Positions 20,901-29,135 of a stretch of 64,000 nucleotides of DNA are shown here, in pieces. The position numbers and the translations under genes were made by a program. Source of the stretch: Ignavibacteriota bacterium (GTDB lineage Bacteria; Bacteroidota; Ignavibacteria; Kapaibacteriales; UBA2268); NCBI GenBank assembly GCA_019637995.1, contig JAHBUQ010000003.1:186001-250000 (forward strand), given 5' to 3'. Position 1 is the stretch's first letter. Every line of letters starts with the position of its first letter. Below the pieces are notes generated by a model. The model was not told the origin of the DNA and made no database searches. It saw only the letters and a list, made by a program, of their open reading frames with translations.

Positions 20901-22520
20901 CGCAAAACTTACTATTGGAGAGTAAATACAGTTGGAAGTCAGAATACAAGTGATTATTCTACTGCAAGAAAATTCGATTCAGAAAAAAGTGTACCCGATG
21001 ACTGGACTTATATTTCTGATTCAGAAATAAGCAGTGTAGTAAGAGTTCCTATTGGTGCAGATATAAAAATTGGAAATCGTGATATAGATAAAGGTGATGC
21101 TATTGGACTCTTTTTTGATGATAATGGTACTCTAAAATGTTCAGGATATGGTATCTGGAATAATGAAACTCTGGATATTACAGTTTGGGGCGATGACACC
21201 AAAACTTCTGAAAAAGACGGTTATGATGATGATGAAGCCTACAAATTCAAGACTTGGGATTCACAGTTGGATTTAGTGTATCCTTCAACTGCAAAATTCG
21301 AATCAGGTCCAGAAGTATTCCAAAATGATTCTTTAAGCATACTTAGCTCACTTGAATCATCAATAAAATATCAAACTATTAGCTTAAGTTCGGGTTGGAA
21401 TCTAATTTCCTCATATATTACACCGATAAATGCTTCTATGACAGATGTGTGGAATGATATAAAAGATGACGTTGTTATTGTTAAAGACGGTCTTGGCAAA
21501 ACATATCTACCGGCATTTGATATAAACGGAATAGGAAATTGGAAACTATTCGATGGTTATCAAGTGTATATGTCTGTCGAAAATGACATTGTTATTGGAG
21601 GAAATCAGGCTATTCCTGAAAATGAAGATATTGAGCTTTCTTCGGGTTGGAGTTTGATTTCATACTTGCGTAATTCAAATATGAATGCTGTAACTGCATT
21701 CGCCACTCTTACAAACAGCAATAGTCTTGTTATAGCAAAAGACAACTTCGGAAGAACATATATTCCTATGTTTAATATTAATGGCATCGGAAATCTGCTT
21801 CCCGGTCAAGGATATCAGGTTTATTTGAGTAGCGCCGCGACACTTACTTATCCTGCAAATCAGCAGGGCAGAATTGCCCCTTTAAATAATTTTACAAATA
21901 CTGCTGCCGATATCTTGGAGCCAGCTATCTCAAATACAGGTGATAATATGACAATTATTCTGGAGCTTGATAAATTCAACAGCAGGTTTGATATAGGAGT
22001 TTTCAATCAAGATAATTTGCTTGCAGGTAGCGCTAAAGTCATTGACAACCGCGCTTACATAACTGTTTGGAATTTCGACAAAAATAACAATTCCGAACAT
22101 AAATATTTTGAATTGCGTGCTTATGATAAGCTGAAGCATACATATATGAATATAAATCTTGAATCGGTGAAGGACTTATTCAGTAATTCAGATGTAGATA
22201 TAATCACTTACAGAACAAATTTTGTTTACTTTGCAAAAGGCAGTATTGATTTCGATTTTTCTTCGCCATCAATATCAGCTTATCCTAACCCATTTAATGA
22301 TAAGTGTGAAATTGCTGTATTTTTACCTGAACCGAGAAATATAGAGCTTATACTATATAATTCAGCCGGCAAGGAAGTTTACAAAATTAATCATTCAGTA
22401 TCAAGTTCAGGCTTATATAATTTCATAATTGAAGCCGGGATATTATCATCAGGTGAATACCTCGTAGTTGTTAATTACGGAAGTAAAACTTTGTCAGAAA
22501 AGATTATCTTAAGTAGATAA
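14997..22520 (+). CDS. Giant T9SS-secreted protein: Asp-box propeller, FnIII-like repeats, GEVED domain
   Basis: This 2507-residue protein has a Sec signal (ending LAFSQ). Residues ~120-790 carry at least ten Asp-box motifs of the form S/T-T-N-x-G-x-x-W (STDGGENW, TTNGGNSW, TTNAGTNW), giving a sortilin-like or BNR beta-propeller. Residues ~790-1750 hold ten FnIII-like repeats of about 97 residues with a YYWRVRAKRG-type core. Residues ~1760-1900 form a GEVED domain (Cys pair, WIDWNGDNDFDDEGE), followed by one more FnIII-like unit, two SGWNLIS-type modules and a C-terminal T9SS sorting domain starting SAYPNPFNDK and ending EKIILSR. Some propeller proteins of this type are adhesins or glycan-binding proteins. 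It is probably a cell-surface protein; no catalytic residues were recognised. Confidence 0.9.
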   Translation: MKNPYRIFWSMVIFFGMNTLAFSQIWPNGEDKFKTDINKRYNFYEIQESFNKYWEGKEINLQTPKNQRGGWMQFKRWEWFWEQRTFPDGNFPDPMHTYNELMKLRNQKSSDNEILQGSDWENIGPETNTGGYNGLGRLNCIEEDPDYDGTTNRTIWVGSASGGLWKTTDDGATWTTKTDKLPSLGISGICINPSNKNIMYIATGDGDVADTYSVGVLKSTDGGENWNTTGLNWTIQNNRVIRKLIMHPSNYDILYAATSIGIFKTTNGGNSWTQMSISLTYSSGFWDIEFKPGDPNTLYATSTWEIVRTTNAGTNWSILTSGLPSANANTYRAELTVSAHDANYIYAVYGYYNWGGGTSANNYGLYGVYRSTNSGTNWTTLSNWDNDQINLLGWESSAADSGGQAFYDLDIVASPTDKNVVFIGGVNVWRTTNSGSSWSCVAHWYGQGGRPEVHADHHHLRFAGTSNRLYSGHDGGIDRTTNNGSSWTWLGSGLKITQFYRLGVSQTNSNFVIAGSQDNGTKLKKNAEWFDVIGGDGMECIIDYTDTNYMWGALYYGQMRRSTNAGKNWSGLNRPETNGAWVTPYVLHPTNPQIMYAGYRNVWVSTNRGTNWSSLSSFSNGSLTLLHVAPSNTNHIYAGYGSILNRTTNGGTNWSSITLPTSRSITYMAIHPDNPNRIWATFSGYTSGQKVYYSTNGGTSWTNITGNLPNIPVNTIVYQKNRDNRVYVGTDLGVFYRDDKTTNWIEYNQSLPNVIVNELEIHQADGILFAATYGRGVWKVQLPGEYFTLIAPTLNHPLNNSTNIPIADTLKWQSVQGAETYQVQVSINSSFGTTIIDTSVTDTTYFLSNASLNYSTNYYWRVRAKSTGQDGPWSSTWLFTTEQVPLVAPVLTNPSDNATNIDLNINLTWNAVQGAQGYQIQVSHTSNFDNPFTDLILGNIYLALLSINPEYSTTYYWRVRAQRGLENGPWANHRQFTTKPIPLVAPELVSPADNASDVTISSALSWNSVAGADNYTIQISPNSSFNELYANITQSGLNYSISNFSPDYSTEYHWRVRSKRGSEDGPWSESRMFITEPIPLVAPALTNPADNDDDVALDENLAWNSVQGADNYQIQIALSSSFSSTLADVNQSGQSYSLSNISPDYSTEYFWRVRAKRGSENGPWASYRQFTTMPIPLVAPVLTAPDNNATDVQLSAILSWNSVQGADNYQVQVSLNSNFTTTLANVTQTGLNYAISNYSPEYSTTYYWRVRPKRGSEDGPWATYRQFTTMAIPLVAPILNNPNDNSTNIPLNENLAWNSVQGADNYQIQIALSSSFSSTLADVNQSGQSYSLSNISPDYSTEYFWRVRAKRGSENGPWASYRQFTTMPIPLVAPVLTAPDNNATDVQLSAILSWNSVQGADNYQVQVSLNSNFTTTLANVTQTGLNYAISNYSPEYSTTYYWRVRPKRGSEDGPWATYRQFTTMAIPLVAPILNNPNDNSTNIPLDENLAWNSVQGADNYQIQIALSSSFSSTLADATQSGQSYSLSNISPDYSTEYFWRVRAKRGSENGPWASYRQFTTMPVPLVAPVLTAPDNNATKVMLDADLTWQSVSGAESYELQLSRFSNFSSHVINSNVGNVLLFDLGSVSMNFNTLYYWRVRAIRGSDSGPYSTTYTFTTRQVLQTPASLYPPHQSKNIMNSEIARWSEVEDAEKYHVQFATSSNFSTILYENANLTDTMVAISLLNLNINQNVIWRVRAINSLENSNWSTLRTFSAYPSSASCDAKALVCGPYISDVTFGTLQYQSGCDWGYADNYASQTLNVNKKQTYQFSASGTNTTANSLFKLWIDWNGDNDFDDEGESLAIIGTPGSGPFTANITVPSSAITGKVRARMAISNDNISSYCGIIQNGEFEDFALNIAPAFVVAPDLISPLNNAKDIKLTAEFVWDAIEDALSYNIQISDDQQFNNIVYQTNTASTSVTLSSGILSYRKTYYWRVNTVGSQNTSDYSTARKFDSEKSVPDDWTYISDSEISSVVRVPIGADIKIGNRDIDKGDAIGLFFDDNGTLKCSGYGIWNNETLDITVWGDDTKTSEKDGYDDDEAYKFKTWDSQLDLVYPSTAKFESGPEVFQNDSLSILSSLESSIKYQTISLSSGWNLISSYITPINASMTDVWNDIKDDVVIVKDGLGKTYLPAFDINGIGNWKLFDGYQVYMSVENDIVIGGNQAIPENEDIELSSGWSLISYLRNSNMNAVTAFATLTNSNSLVIAKDNFGRTYIPMFNINGIGNLLPGQGYQVYLSSAATLTYPANQQGRIAPLNNFTNTAADILEPAISNTGDNMTIILELDKFNSRFDIGVFNQDNLLAGSAKVIDNRAYITVWNFDKNNNSEHKYFELRAYDKLKHTYMNINLESVKDLFSNSDVDIITYRTNFVYFAKGSIDFDFSSPSISAYPNPFNDKCEIAVFLPEPRNIELILYNSAGKEVYKINHSVSSSGLYNFIIEAGILSSGEYLVVVNYGSKTLSEKIILSR
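18291..19725 (+). repeat. 582-bp intragenic tandem repeat, about 2.5 near-identical copies
   Basis: A block starting GAAAATCTCGCTTGGAACAG begins at 18291, 18873 and 19455, exactly 582 bp apart each time. Each unit encodes two FnIII-like repeats (194 residues). The copies differ by only a few bases, so the duplication is recent or kept uniform by recombination. The third unit is partial and diverges after about 270 bp. Confidence 0.95.
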
Positions 22521-22545
22521 AATATCAGATATGCTTATTTTATTT

Positions 22546-22591
22546 GGGCTGGATATCAAAACAAATTATTGTTATGTAATTCAGCCCTTTT
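22546..22591 (+). terminator. Hairpin terminator after the giant secreted-protein gene
   Basis: GGGCTGGAT pairs with ATTCAGCCC (one G-T wobble) across a 24-nt loop and is followed by TTTT. It lies 25 bp after the stop codon. Confidence 0.6.
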
Positions 22592-22698
22592 GCATAATTT
22601 TGCAGTTTTTGATTAATAATAGAAATAAAATAATTTTAATTTGTTATAATTTATTAAATTTGCTAATATTATTTATACAGATTTAACAACATATTTTA

Positions 22699-23550
22699 AT
22701 GACTGATAATTCGAGCAATGGAATAATTTTAGAGGCTGCAAATGTGAAAAAATATTTCGGCGAAGAGTATGTTTTGCAAGGAATTGAACTTCAAGCCCAA
22801 AAGGGTGAGATAATATCAATTATTGGAAGGTCGGGTTGCGGTAAGACAACTTTTCTTCGTTGCATTAATTGTCTGAATATTATGAGTGAAGGAGAGATTC
22901 GTATAGGAGAAATTACTTTAAAAAGTGAAGAATTTAATAATGAGAAAGTCCATGACGATGCAAAAAAATCAAGTAAAGATAATTATCTGAAAGACTCTCT
23001 GCAATTTATTACAAATGATGAAATTCGTTCAAAAGTATTGAAAATCAGACAAAATGTTGGATTTTTATTTCAGAATCTAAATCTTTTTCCACATCTTTCA
23101 GTGATTGAAAATGTAATCCTTCCGCTAGAAAAGGTTTTGGGATATTCCTATGATAGAGCAAGGGCTGAAAGTGAATATTTACTCGACAAAGTTGATATGA
23201 AAATGATGGCTGAACGAAACTCTTCCAAAATATCAGGTGGTCAGGCTCAGAGGGTCGCCATAGCAAGGGCTTTAGCTGTAAATCCTGATATTATGCTCTA
23301 TGACGAGCCAACTTCAGCATTAGACCCTGAGCTTGTTCTTGATTTTATAGAGATTGTAAGACAACTCAAAAAAGAAGGAATGACGCAAATTATTGTTACT
23401 CATTCACTTGGTTTGGCAAGGAATGTATCCGAAACAATTGCATATATGGATAAAGGTATAATTGTAGAAAAAGGTTCGCCAGATGATTTATTCCAAAATC
23501 CAAAAGATGAAAGAACTAAAGATTATATAAGCAAATTGCTATTAAATTGA
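22699..23550 (+). CDS. Amino-acid ABC transporter ATP-binding protein (GlnQ/HisP type)
   Basis: The 283-residue ATPase has Walker A (GRSGCGKTT), Q-loop (FLFQNLNLFPH), signature (ISGGQAQR) and Walker B (IMLYDEPTSALDPE) motifs, with the switch His in VTHSLG. It is longer than usual because of a lysine/aspartate-rich insertion of about 35 residues near positions 76-112, between Walker A and the Q-loop. It overlaps the next gene, a fused binding protein/permease, so the two make a complete polar amino-acid importer. The polar amino-acid class is inferred from the partner. Confidence 0.93.
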   Translation: MTDNSSNGIILEAANVKKYFGEEYVLQGIELQAQKGEIISIIGRSGCGKTTFLRCINCLNIMSEGEIRIGEITLKSEEFNNEKVHDDAKKSSKDNYLKDSLQFITNDEIRSKVLKIRQNVGFLFQNLNLFPHLSVIENVILPLEKVLGYSYDRARAESEYLLDKVDMKMMAERNSSKISGGQAQRVAIARALAVNPDIMLYDEPTSALDPELVLDFIEIVRQLKKEGMTQIIVTHSLGLARNVSETIAYMDKGIIVEKGSPDDLFQNPKDERTKDYISKLLLN

Positions 23551-25028
23551 AAAGAATAATCTACATATTAGTATTATTAATAACAACATCTTCCCTAAAT
23601 GCAGAGAAGCTGAAATGGGCTGCTGATGCTGAAGGAAATGCTCCATATATTTTTCAGGACCCGCTTACTCCTGATCACCTCATGGGATTTGAAGTTGATT
23701 TTATTGATGCCCTTTCAAAATTAATGAATGTAACTCCTGAATTCATTCAAAATCAATGGGATGGTCTTATTCCCGGACTTTACCGGGGAGATTACGATAT
23801 AGCTGTAAATGGGCTTGAAATTACAGAAGACAGAAAATCTGCAATACACTTTTCAAAACCATATTACGTAACTTATGAGCAGATAGTAACATTAAGCAAA
23901 AATCCCGATTATAAATCACTTATTGACTTGAGGAACAAAAAAGTAGGTGCTTTGAAAAACTCGCTTGCGGAAAGAATCCTTCTCTCAGAGCCTGCAATTA
24001 AAACACTTACTTATGAAGGTGAGGTCAATGCATTCGAAGATTTAAAGAACGGACGGCTTGACGCTGTACTTGTAGATGCTCCAATTGCTCTTTATTATGC
24101 TTCATGGAATTCTGATATGAAACTTACCGGACAACCAATCGGCAAAGTACTTTATGGAGCAGCATTCAGACTTAATGATATTGAGCTTTTAAGCAGAGTA
24201 AATAATGCTATTGATTTGATGATAGAAAGCGGTATTTTGAGAGAAATACTTGAAAGATGGAATCTTTGGAATCCACTGATGGCTGAATATACAGATGATT
24301 TTGAAGAATCGGAAACAAAACATGACAAGTATGATTATTATATACAGATACAAATCAAAGAAATCAGTTTAGAACAAAGACTCGTCCGCTATCTTACTTT
24401 TATGCCGATGATAGCAAGAGCGGCATTAATGACAGTTCAGATTTCAGTTCTTTCTATGATACTTGCGATTGTTTTGGGGCTTTTTATTGTAATTATCAGG
24501 CTTTATGCTCCGGTTCCTTTCAGCTCTCTGGCAATAGCTTTTGTGGAGTTTATGCGTGGTACACCTTTATTAATTCAACTATTTTTCATTTTTTATGCCT
24601 TGCCATCAATTGGAATAATGCTCTCACCTTTTCTTGCTGCTGTTTTGGGCTTGGGTTTAAATTATGCCGCTTACGAAGCCGAAAATTACAGAGCAGGTTT
24701 TAATTCAGTCCCAAGAGGACAAATGGAAGCCGCTCTTGCACTCGGAATGAAAAGGCGTCAGGCTTTGAGATTTGTAATTCTGCCTCAGGCATTCAGAATC
24801 GTTCTTCCTCCTGTAACCAATGATTTTATATCACTTCTCAAAGATTCTTCACTTGTTTCGGTTATTACGCTTGTAGAACTGACTAAGCTCTATAATCAGC
24901 TTTCAGCAACATATTTTGATTATATCGGAACAGGAATTCTGATTGCAGCGGTTTATTTATTGCTTGGATTGCCTTTTGTTAAGATATCACGCACTCTTGA
25001 AAACCGTCTGTTAAACAGAAACAACTGA
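23547..25028 (+). CDS. Fused solute-binding protein and permease of polar amino-acid ABC importer
   Basis: A signal peptide (ending SSLNA) leads into an SBP_bac_3 domain (about residues 20-245, with FEVDFIDALSKLMN and WDGLIPGLYRGDYDIAVNGL). A BPD_transp_1 permease domain follows (about 285-490), including the EFMRGTPLLIQLFF motif and the EAA-type loop ARGRQMEAALALGMKRRQAL-like segment near residue 395. Such SBP-permease chimeras are known in the polar amino-acid family and tether the binding domain to the membrane. The start is TTG and overlaps the stop of the ATPase gene by 4 bp, so the two are translationally coupled. Confidence 0.92.
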   Translation: MKRIIYILVLLITTSSLNAEKLKWAADAEGNAPYIFQDPLTPDHLMGFEVDFIDALSKLMNVTPEFIQNQWDGLIPGLYRGDYDIAVNGLEITEDRKSAIHFSKPYYVTYEQIVTLSKNPDYKSLIDLRNKKVGALKNSLAERILLSEPAIKTLTYEGEVNAFEDLKNGRLDAVLVDAPIALYYASWNSDMKLTGQPIGKVLYGAAFRLNDIELLSRVNNAIDLMIESGILREILERWNLWNPLMAEYTDDFEESETKHDKYDYYIQIQIKEISLEQRLVRYLTFMPMIARAALMTVQISVLSMILAIVLGLFIVIIRLYAPVPFSSLAIAFVEFMRGTPLLIQLFFIFYALPSIGIMLSPFLAAVLGLGLNYAAYEAENYRAGFNSVPRGQMEAALALGMKRRQALRFVILPQAFRIVLPPVTNDFISLLKDSSLVSVITLVELTKLYNQLSATYFDYIGTGILIAAVYLLLGLPFVKISRTLENRLLNRNN

Positions 25029-25114
25029 TATTTCGGAAATAATATCGAATTTACACAAAATCAGGATATTTATCGTTATTACGCTTTTAATTATTCAACT
25101 TGATACATTCAATT

Positions 25115-26125
25115 ATGGAAAATCCAACAGATAAAAGAAAAGTCATACTTAGTGGTGTCACACCTTCAGGCATTCTTACAATGGGACATCTTGCCGGTGC
25201 ACTTACAAATTGGGTAAAACTTCAGGAGCAATTCGATTGCTACTTCATGATCGCTGACCTTCATGCAATAACTGTTCGCCAAAATCCTGCCGACTTAAGA
25301 AAAAGAACTCTTGAAACTGCAGCTATGTTTATTGCTGTAGGTATTGATCCGGAAAGGAGCACCTTATTTATACAATCTCACGTTCCGGAACACGCTCAGC
25401 TTACATGGGTGCTCAATACTTTTACCGGTATGGGCGAATGTAGCCGTATGACTCAGTTTAAAGATAAATCCCAGCAACATTCAGAAAATATCAATGTCGG
25501 ACTTTTCGATTATCCTGTTCTTATGGCTTCTGATATTTTGCTTTATCAGGCTGACCTTGTACCTGTGGGCGAAGATCAGAAGCAGCATCTTGAACTGACA
25601 AGAAATCTTGCTCAGCGTTTTAACCATAATTATTCAGATACTTTCATCGTCCCTGATCCATATATTCCTAAAGTCGGAGCCAGGATAATGAGTCTTCAGA
25701 CTCCTGAGAAAAAAATGTCAAAGTCAGATTCAAACCAAAATTCGATTCTATTTCTTACTGACAGCGATGAAGTTATCAAAAATAAAATTAAGCGTTCGGT
25801 AACTGATTCAGGTTCTGAAATCAAGTACTCACCTGAAGACAAGCCCGGAGTTTCAAACCTGATTACACTTATGCACCTTGCTACAAACCAAAGTATTAAG
25901 GAAATTGAACAGAATTTTCAGGATAAAGGATACGGCGATTTCAAGCCTGCAGTGGCTGACGCTGTGGCTGATTATCTCAAACCAATAAGAGAAAAATATA
26001 ATGAACTGATGAGTGACAAAGACCAGCTCATTGATATTTTAAAAACAGGCGACGAAACTGCCCGTCGCACAGCCTCGAAAACTCTCAGAAAGGTTTACAA
26101 AAAAGTCGGATTCGTTCAGTTTTAA
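25115..26125 (+). CDS. trpS: Tryptophan-tRNA ligase
   Basis: This class I aminoacyl-tRNA synthetase of about 336 residues carries a HIGH-like signature (TPSGILTMGHLAGAL) and the KMSKS loop (KKMSKSDSNQ), plus conserved DLHAIT and LMASDILLYQAD segments. I chose the ATG at 25115 over an in-frame TTG five codons upstream because homologues start close to the PTDKRKVILSG segment. It converges on the next gene with stop codons directly adjoining and no intergenic space. No frameshift or odd insertion was seen. Confidence 0.96.
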   Translation: MENPTDKRKVILSGVTPSGILTMGHLAGALTNWVKLQEQFDCYFMIADLHAITVRQNPADLRKRTLETAAMFIAVGIDPERSTLFIQSHVPEHAQLTWVLNTFTGMGECSRMTQFKDKSQQHSENINVGLFDYPVLMASDILLYQADLVPVGEDQKQHLELTRNLAQRFNHNYSDTFIVPDPYIPKVGARIMSLQTPEKKMSKSDSNQNSILFLTDSDEVIKNKIKRSVTDSGSEIKYSPEDKPGVSNLITLMHLATNQSIKEIEQNFQDKGYGDFKPAVADAVADYLKPIREKYNELMSDKDQLIDILKTGDETARRTASKTLRKVYKKVGFVQF

Positions 26126-26860
26126 TCAGGCGTATTTGCGAAGCAATTTAATTAATACATCGAAATCCTTTGGATATTCAGATTCAAGTTTCATTTCCGC
26201 ACCATCGGGATGGATAAATTTCATATACTTAGAATGTAGAGTAAGCCTGTTTATGACAGGCTTTTCTGTTTCATTCTTTTGCAAATTGAATTTTCTCTTA
26301 ATTGAAGAGAGATAAAATTCCTTGACACCAGAATACATTTCATCAATGAGCAAAGGATAGCCTGTTGTACTACAGTGAACTCTGATTTGATGCTGCCTTC
26401 CAGTAATAAGATTACATTCTAAAAGAGTAGCCAATCGAAATTTCTCTTTCGGTCGAACAACAGTTATAGCATATTTACCGCGAGCTGACGGAACCATCCC
26501 ACCTTTTCCGTTGGGATTTGCCATAATAGGAATGTCAATTTCCAATTCATCATGATTGAAAACACCACGAACTACCGCGTGATAGACTTTTGTAAGAGAA
26601 TGTTCCATAAACTGCTCATTGAGAAATTTATGTGCTTCAGCATCCTTTGCGAAAATTATCAGTCCGCTTGTTTCCTTATCAATTCTATGCACAACAAAAA
26701 TTGAGGGATAGACAGATTCCAAAATTCTGACTATACTTTTCGCCATACGGTCAAACCTATCGGGAAGTGTTAACATTCCGGCAGGCTTGTTCAGAGCGAT
26801 AATTCTCTCGTCTTCATAAATTACATCTATTCCGTAGCTTTCAAGTGTTTTATGAGGCAT
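26126..26860 (-). CDS. RluA-family RNA pseudouridine synthase
   Basis: This 244-residue protein lacks an N-terminal S4 domain and begins directly with the catalytic fold. The catalytic Asp is in VHRIDKETSGL near residue 60, and GRQHQIRVHC is the second conserved block. It probably modifies rRNA or tRNA; the target position cannot be read from sequence. Its start overlaps the folD stop by 11 bp, so it is co-transcribed with folD. Confidence 0.9.
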   Translation of the reverse strand: MPHKTLESYGIDVIYEDERIIALNKPAGMLTLPDRFDRMAKSIVRILESVYPSIFVVHRIDKETSGLIIFAKDAEAHKFLNEQFMEHSLTKVYHAVVRGVFNHDELEIDIPIMANPNGKGGMVPSARGKYAITVVRPKEKFRLATLLECNLITGRQHQIRVHCSTTGYPLLIDEMYSGVKEFYLSSIKRKFNLQKNETEKPVINRLTLHSKYMKFIHPDGAEMKLESEYPKDFDVLIKLLRKYA

Positions 26861-27734
26861 AACGTCCTATGGCTGAATCGTAAGTATTTGACATAAGCAT
26901 TGCAATTGTCATAGGTCCTACTCCTTTTGGTACAGGAGTTATTAAGTGCGATTTTGGAGCAACTGTTTCAAATTCTACATCACCAACCACTTTATAGCCC
27001 TTAGGCTTGCTTGGGTCATCAACACGGTTTATACCGACATCAATGACAACAACACCTTCTTTGACCATATCACCTTTGATAAACTCAGCAACTCCGATAG
27101 CAGCAACCAAAATGTCTGCCTGTTTAGTAAACACACTTAAATCCGGAGCAGCAGAATGGCAAAGAGTAACAACAGCATTAGCATTTGGAGATTTCTGAAG
27201 CATCAGATTTGCTATTGGTTTGCCGACAATATTACTTCTTCCGATTACTACAGCGTGTTTTCCTTTGAGATTTATTTCATATCTTTTGAATAATTCCATA
27301 ATACCTGCCGGTGTGCATGGAACAAATCCCGGAAGACCGAGCATAAGTTTGCCGGCATTAACAGGATGGAAACCATCAACATCTTTATCCGGTGAAATTG
27401 AATTTAAGACTTTAAATTCGTTAATCTGTTTTGGAAGTGGGAGCTGAACTAAAATCCCATGAATTTCAGGGTTATGATTCCAATTGAAAATTATCCCAAG
27501 CACCTCTTCTTCACTTGCTGAATCAGGCAATCGCTCAATAATTGAATGAAAGCCAATTTCGCCACAAGCCTTGAATTTCATATTAACATAAATTTCCGAT
27601 GCCGGATTATTGCCAACCAGCAATAGAGCCAATCCGGGCTTGATGCCTTTTTCGGAGAAAAGTATTTCCGATTTTACTTTAAGTTCCGACCTTATTTGGG
27701 CGGCTACTGCACTACCATCAATGATATTTGACAT
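26850..27734 (-). CDS. folD: Bifunctional methylenetetrahydrofolate dehydrogenase/cyclohydrolase
   Basis: The 294-residue enzyme interconverts 5,10-methylene-THF and 10-formyl-THF. It has the substrate-site segment SEIYVNMKFKACGEIG with the catalytic Lys, the VDGFHPVNAGKL block, the VVIGRSNIVGKP NADP-binding motif, and the C-terminal GVGPMTIAMLMSNT. I chose the ATG at MSNIIDGSAV rather than an upstream ATG that adds 11 residues, because homologues begin near this point. It is followed by the pseudouridine synthase with an 11-bp overlap. Confidence 0.95.
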   Translation of the reverse strand: MSNIIDGSAVAAQIRSELKVKSEILFSEKGIKPGLALLLVGNNPASEIYVNMKFKACGEIGFHSIIERLPDSASEEEVLGIIFNWNHNPEIHGILVQLPLPKQINEFKVLNSISPDKDVDGFHPVNAGKLMLGLPGFVPCTPAGIMELFKRYEINLKGKHAVVIGRSNIVGKPIANLMLQKSPNANAVVTLCHSAAPDLSVFTKQADILVAAIGVAEFIKGDMVKEGVVVIDVGINRVDDPSKPKGYKVVGDVEFETVAPKSHLITPVPKGVGPMTIAMLMSNTYDSAIGRYAS

Positions 27735-27857
27735 TTTATTTACATTCTGTTCAAAAATAATATTCACAAAAATAACAAACTTATTTCAAATATTAGAATA
27801 ATTGCTGTAAATTATATTTTTTTTTAAACAGGCTCCCATCACTTACTGAATTATAAT

Positions 27858-29135
27858 TTAATTTACTAAAGGATTTTGATTATCCGGCTTTTTACTGTAA
27901 ACTATCAATCTTGCTCCCGGACGGTTTGTGACATAATACCAAATCCACTCAATCATAACGCGAAAACGATTTCTAAAGTCAATTAGAAAAAATACATGTA
28001 TGAATGACCACATCAGCCATGCAAAGAGCCCCTTAAATTTCAGTGATCCAACCATTGCAACGGCTTTTGCTTTACCTATGGTTGCCATACTACCCTTGTC
28101 AAAATATGTGAACGGCTTTCGTTCTTTTTTGGCTAAAGATTTTGAGATGATTGCTGCAACATACTTTGCTTGTTGAATAGCAGCAGGTGCTATACCCGGA
28201 GTTTCCTTTCCATCGGGATTAATATGTTTTGCTGCATCGCCAATTAAAAAGACCCTGTCATTTCCGGTTATTGATAAATCCGGTTCAACGATAACTCTGC
28301 CGGAGCGGTCAAGCTCCACACCCAAGGTTTTAAGTATTGGTGAAGCTGAATTTCCGGCTGCCCAGATTATATTGTTAGTTTCAATTTTCTTGTCTCCAGC
28401 CATGACATAATCTTCAGCAACTTTATTTATTCGAACTCCGTTTAAAACTTCAACCCCAATTGATTGCAATGCAGACTTAGTGTAATTGGAAAGCTCGTTA
28501 GGATAAGATGCAAGTAAATTCTCACCTGATTCAACAAGTATAACCCTTATATCACTTTTTTTAATAATTGGAAAATCACGAAGCATAGTATTCCGTGCTA
28601 TTTCGGCAATTGCACCTGCCATTTCCACGCCTGTAGGACCTCCGCCAACAATTACAAAAGTCAGATATTTGTGTGCCTTAGAAGTATGATAATACCTTTC
28701 AGCAAGTTCAAATGAATATAGTATATTTTCTCTGATTTTAAGTGCATCACTCAGACTTTTTAACCCCGGAGCGTAGTTTTCCCATTCATCATTACCAAAA
28801 TATGAATGTCTTGAGCCGGGAGCAACTATCAGATAATCATACTCCAAACTGCCACTAATCATAATTACTTTTCGCTTGATGGTATCAATTGACAATACCT
28901 CATTCATAATAATATTCACATTTTTATATTTACTCAAAACAGAGCGGATTGGCACAGCAATTTCACCCGGGGATAAAGCCGATGAAGCTACCTGATATAA
29001 TAATGGCTGAAATAAATGGTGATTATTCTTATCTATCAAATAAACCTGAACTTTACTTTTACTAAGACTTTTTGCCGCTTGAATCCCCCCGAAACCACCA
29101 CCGATGATAACAACTCTTGGAATTGAAGTCTGCAT
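27858..29135 (-). CDS. ndh: Type II NADH dehydrogenase (NDH-2 family FAD oxidoreductase)
   Basis: The 425-residue flavoprotein has an N-terminal FAD-binding GGGFGG motif (VVIIGGGFGGIQAAK), a second dinucleotide fold at about residue 160 (FVIVGGGPTGVEMAG), and a FLIGDAA motif near 300. The C-terminal region (FAWLMWSFIHVFFLIDF) is amphipathic to hydrophobic and would dock to the membrane, as in NDH-2. It would feed electrons from NADH to quinone, upstream of alternative complex III. The role is inferred from family; related sulfide:quinone reductases lack this C-terminal pattern. Confidence 0.88.
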   Translation of the reverse strand: MQTSIPRVVIIGGGFGGIQAAKSLSKSKVQVYLIDKNNHHLFQPLLYQVASSALSPGEIAVPIRSVLSKYKNVNIIMNEVLSIDTIKRKVIMISGSLEYDYLIVAPGSRHSYFGNDEWENYAPGLKSLSDALKIRENILYSFELAERYYHTSKAHKYLTFVIVGGGPTGVEMAGAIAEIARNTMLRDFPIIKKSDIRVILVESGENLLASYPNELSNYTKSALQSIGVEVLNGVRINKVAEDYVMAGDKKIETNNIIWAAGNSASPILKTLGVELDRSGRVIVEPDLSITGNDRVFLIGDAAKHINPDGKETPGIAPAAIQQAKYVAAIISKSLAKKERKPFTYFDKGSMATIGKAKAVAMVGSLKFKGLFAWLMWSFIHVFFLIDFRNRFRVMIEWIWYYVTNRPGARLIVYSKKPDNQNPLVN

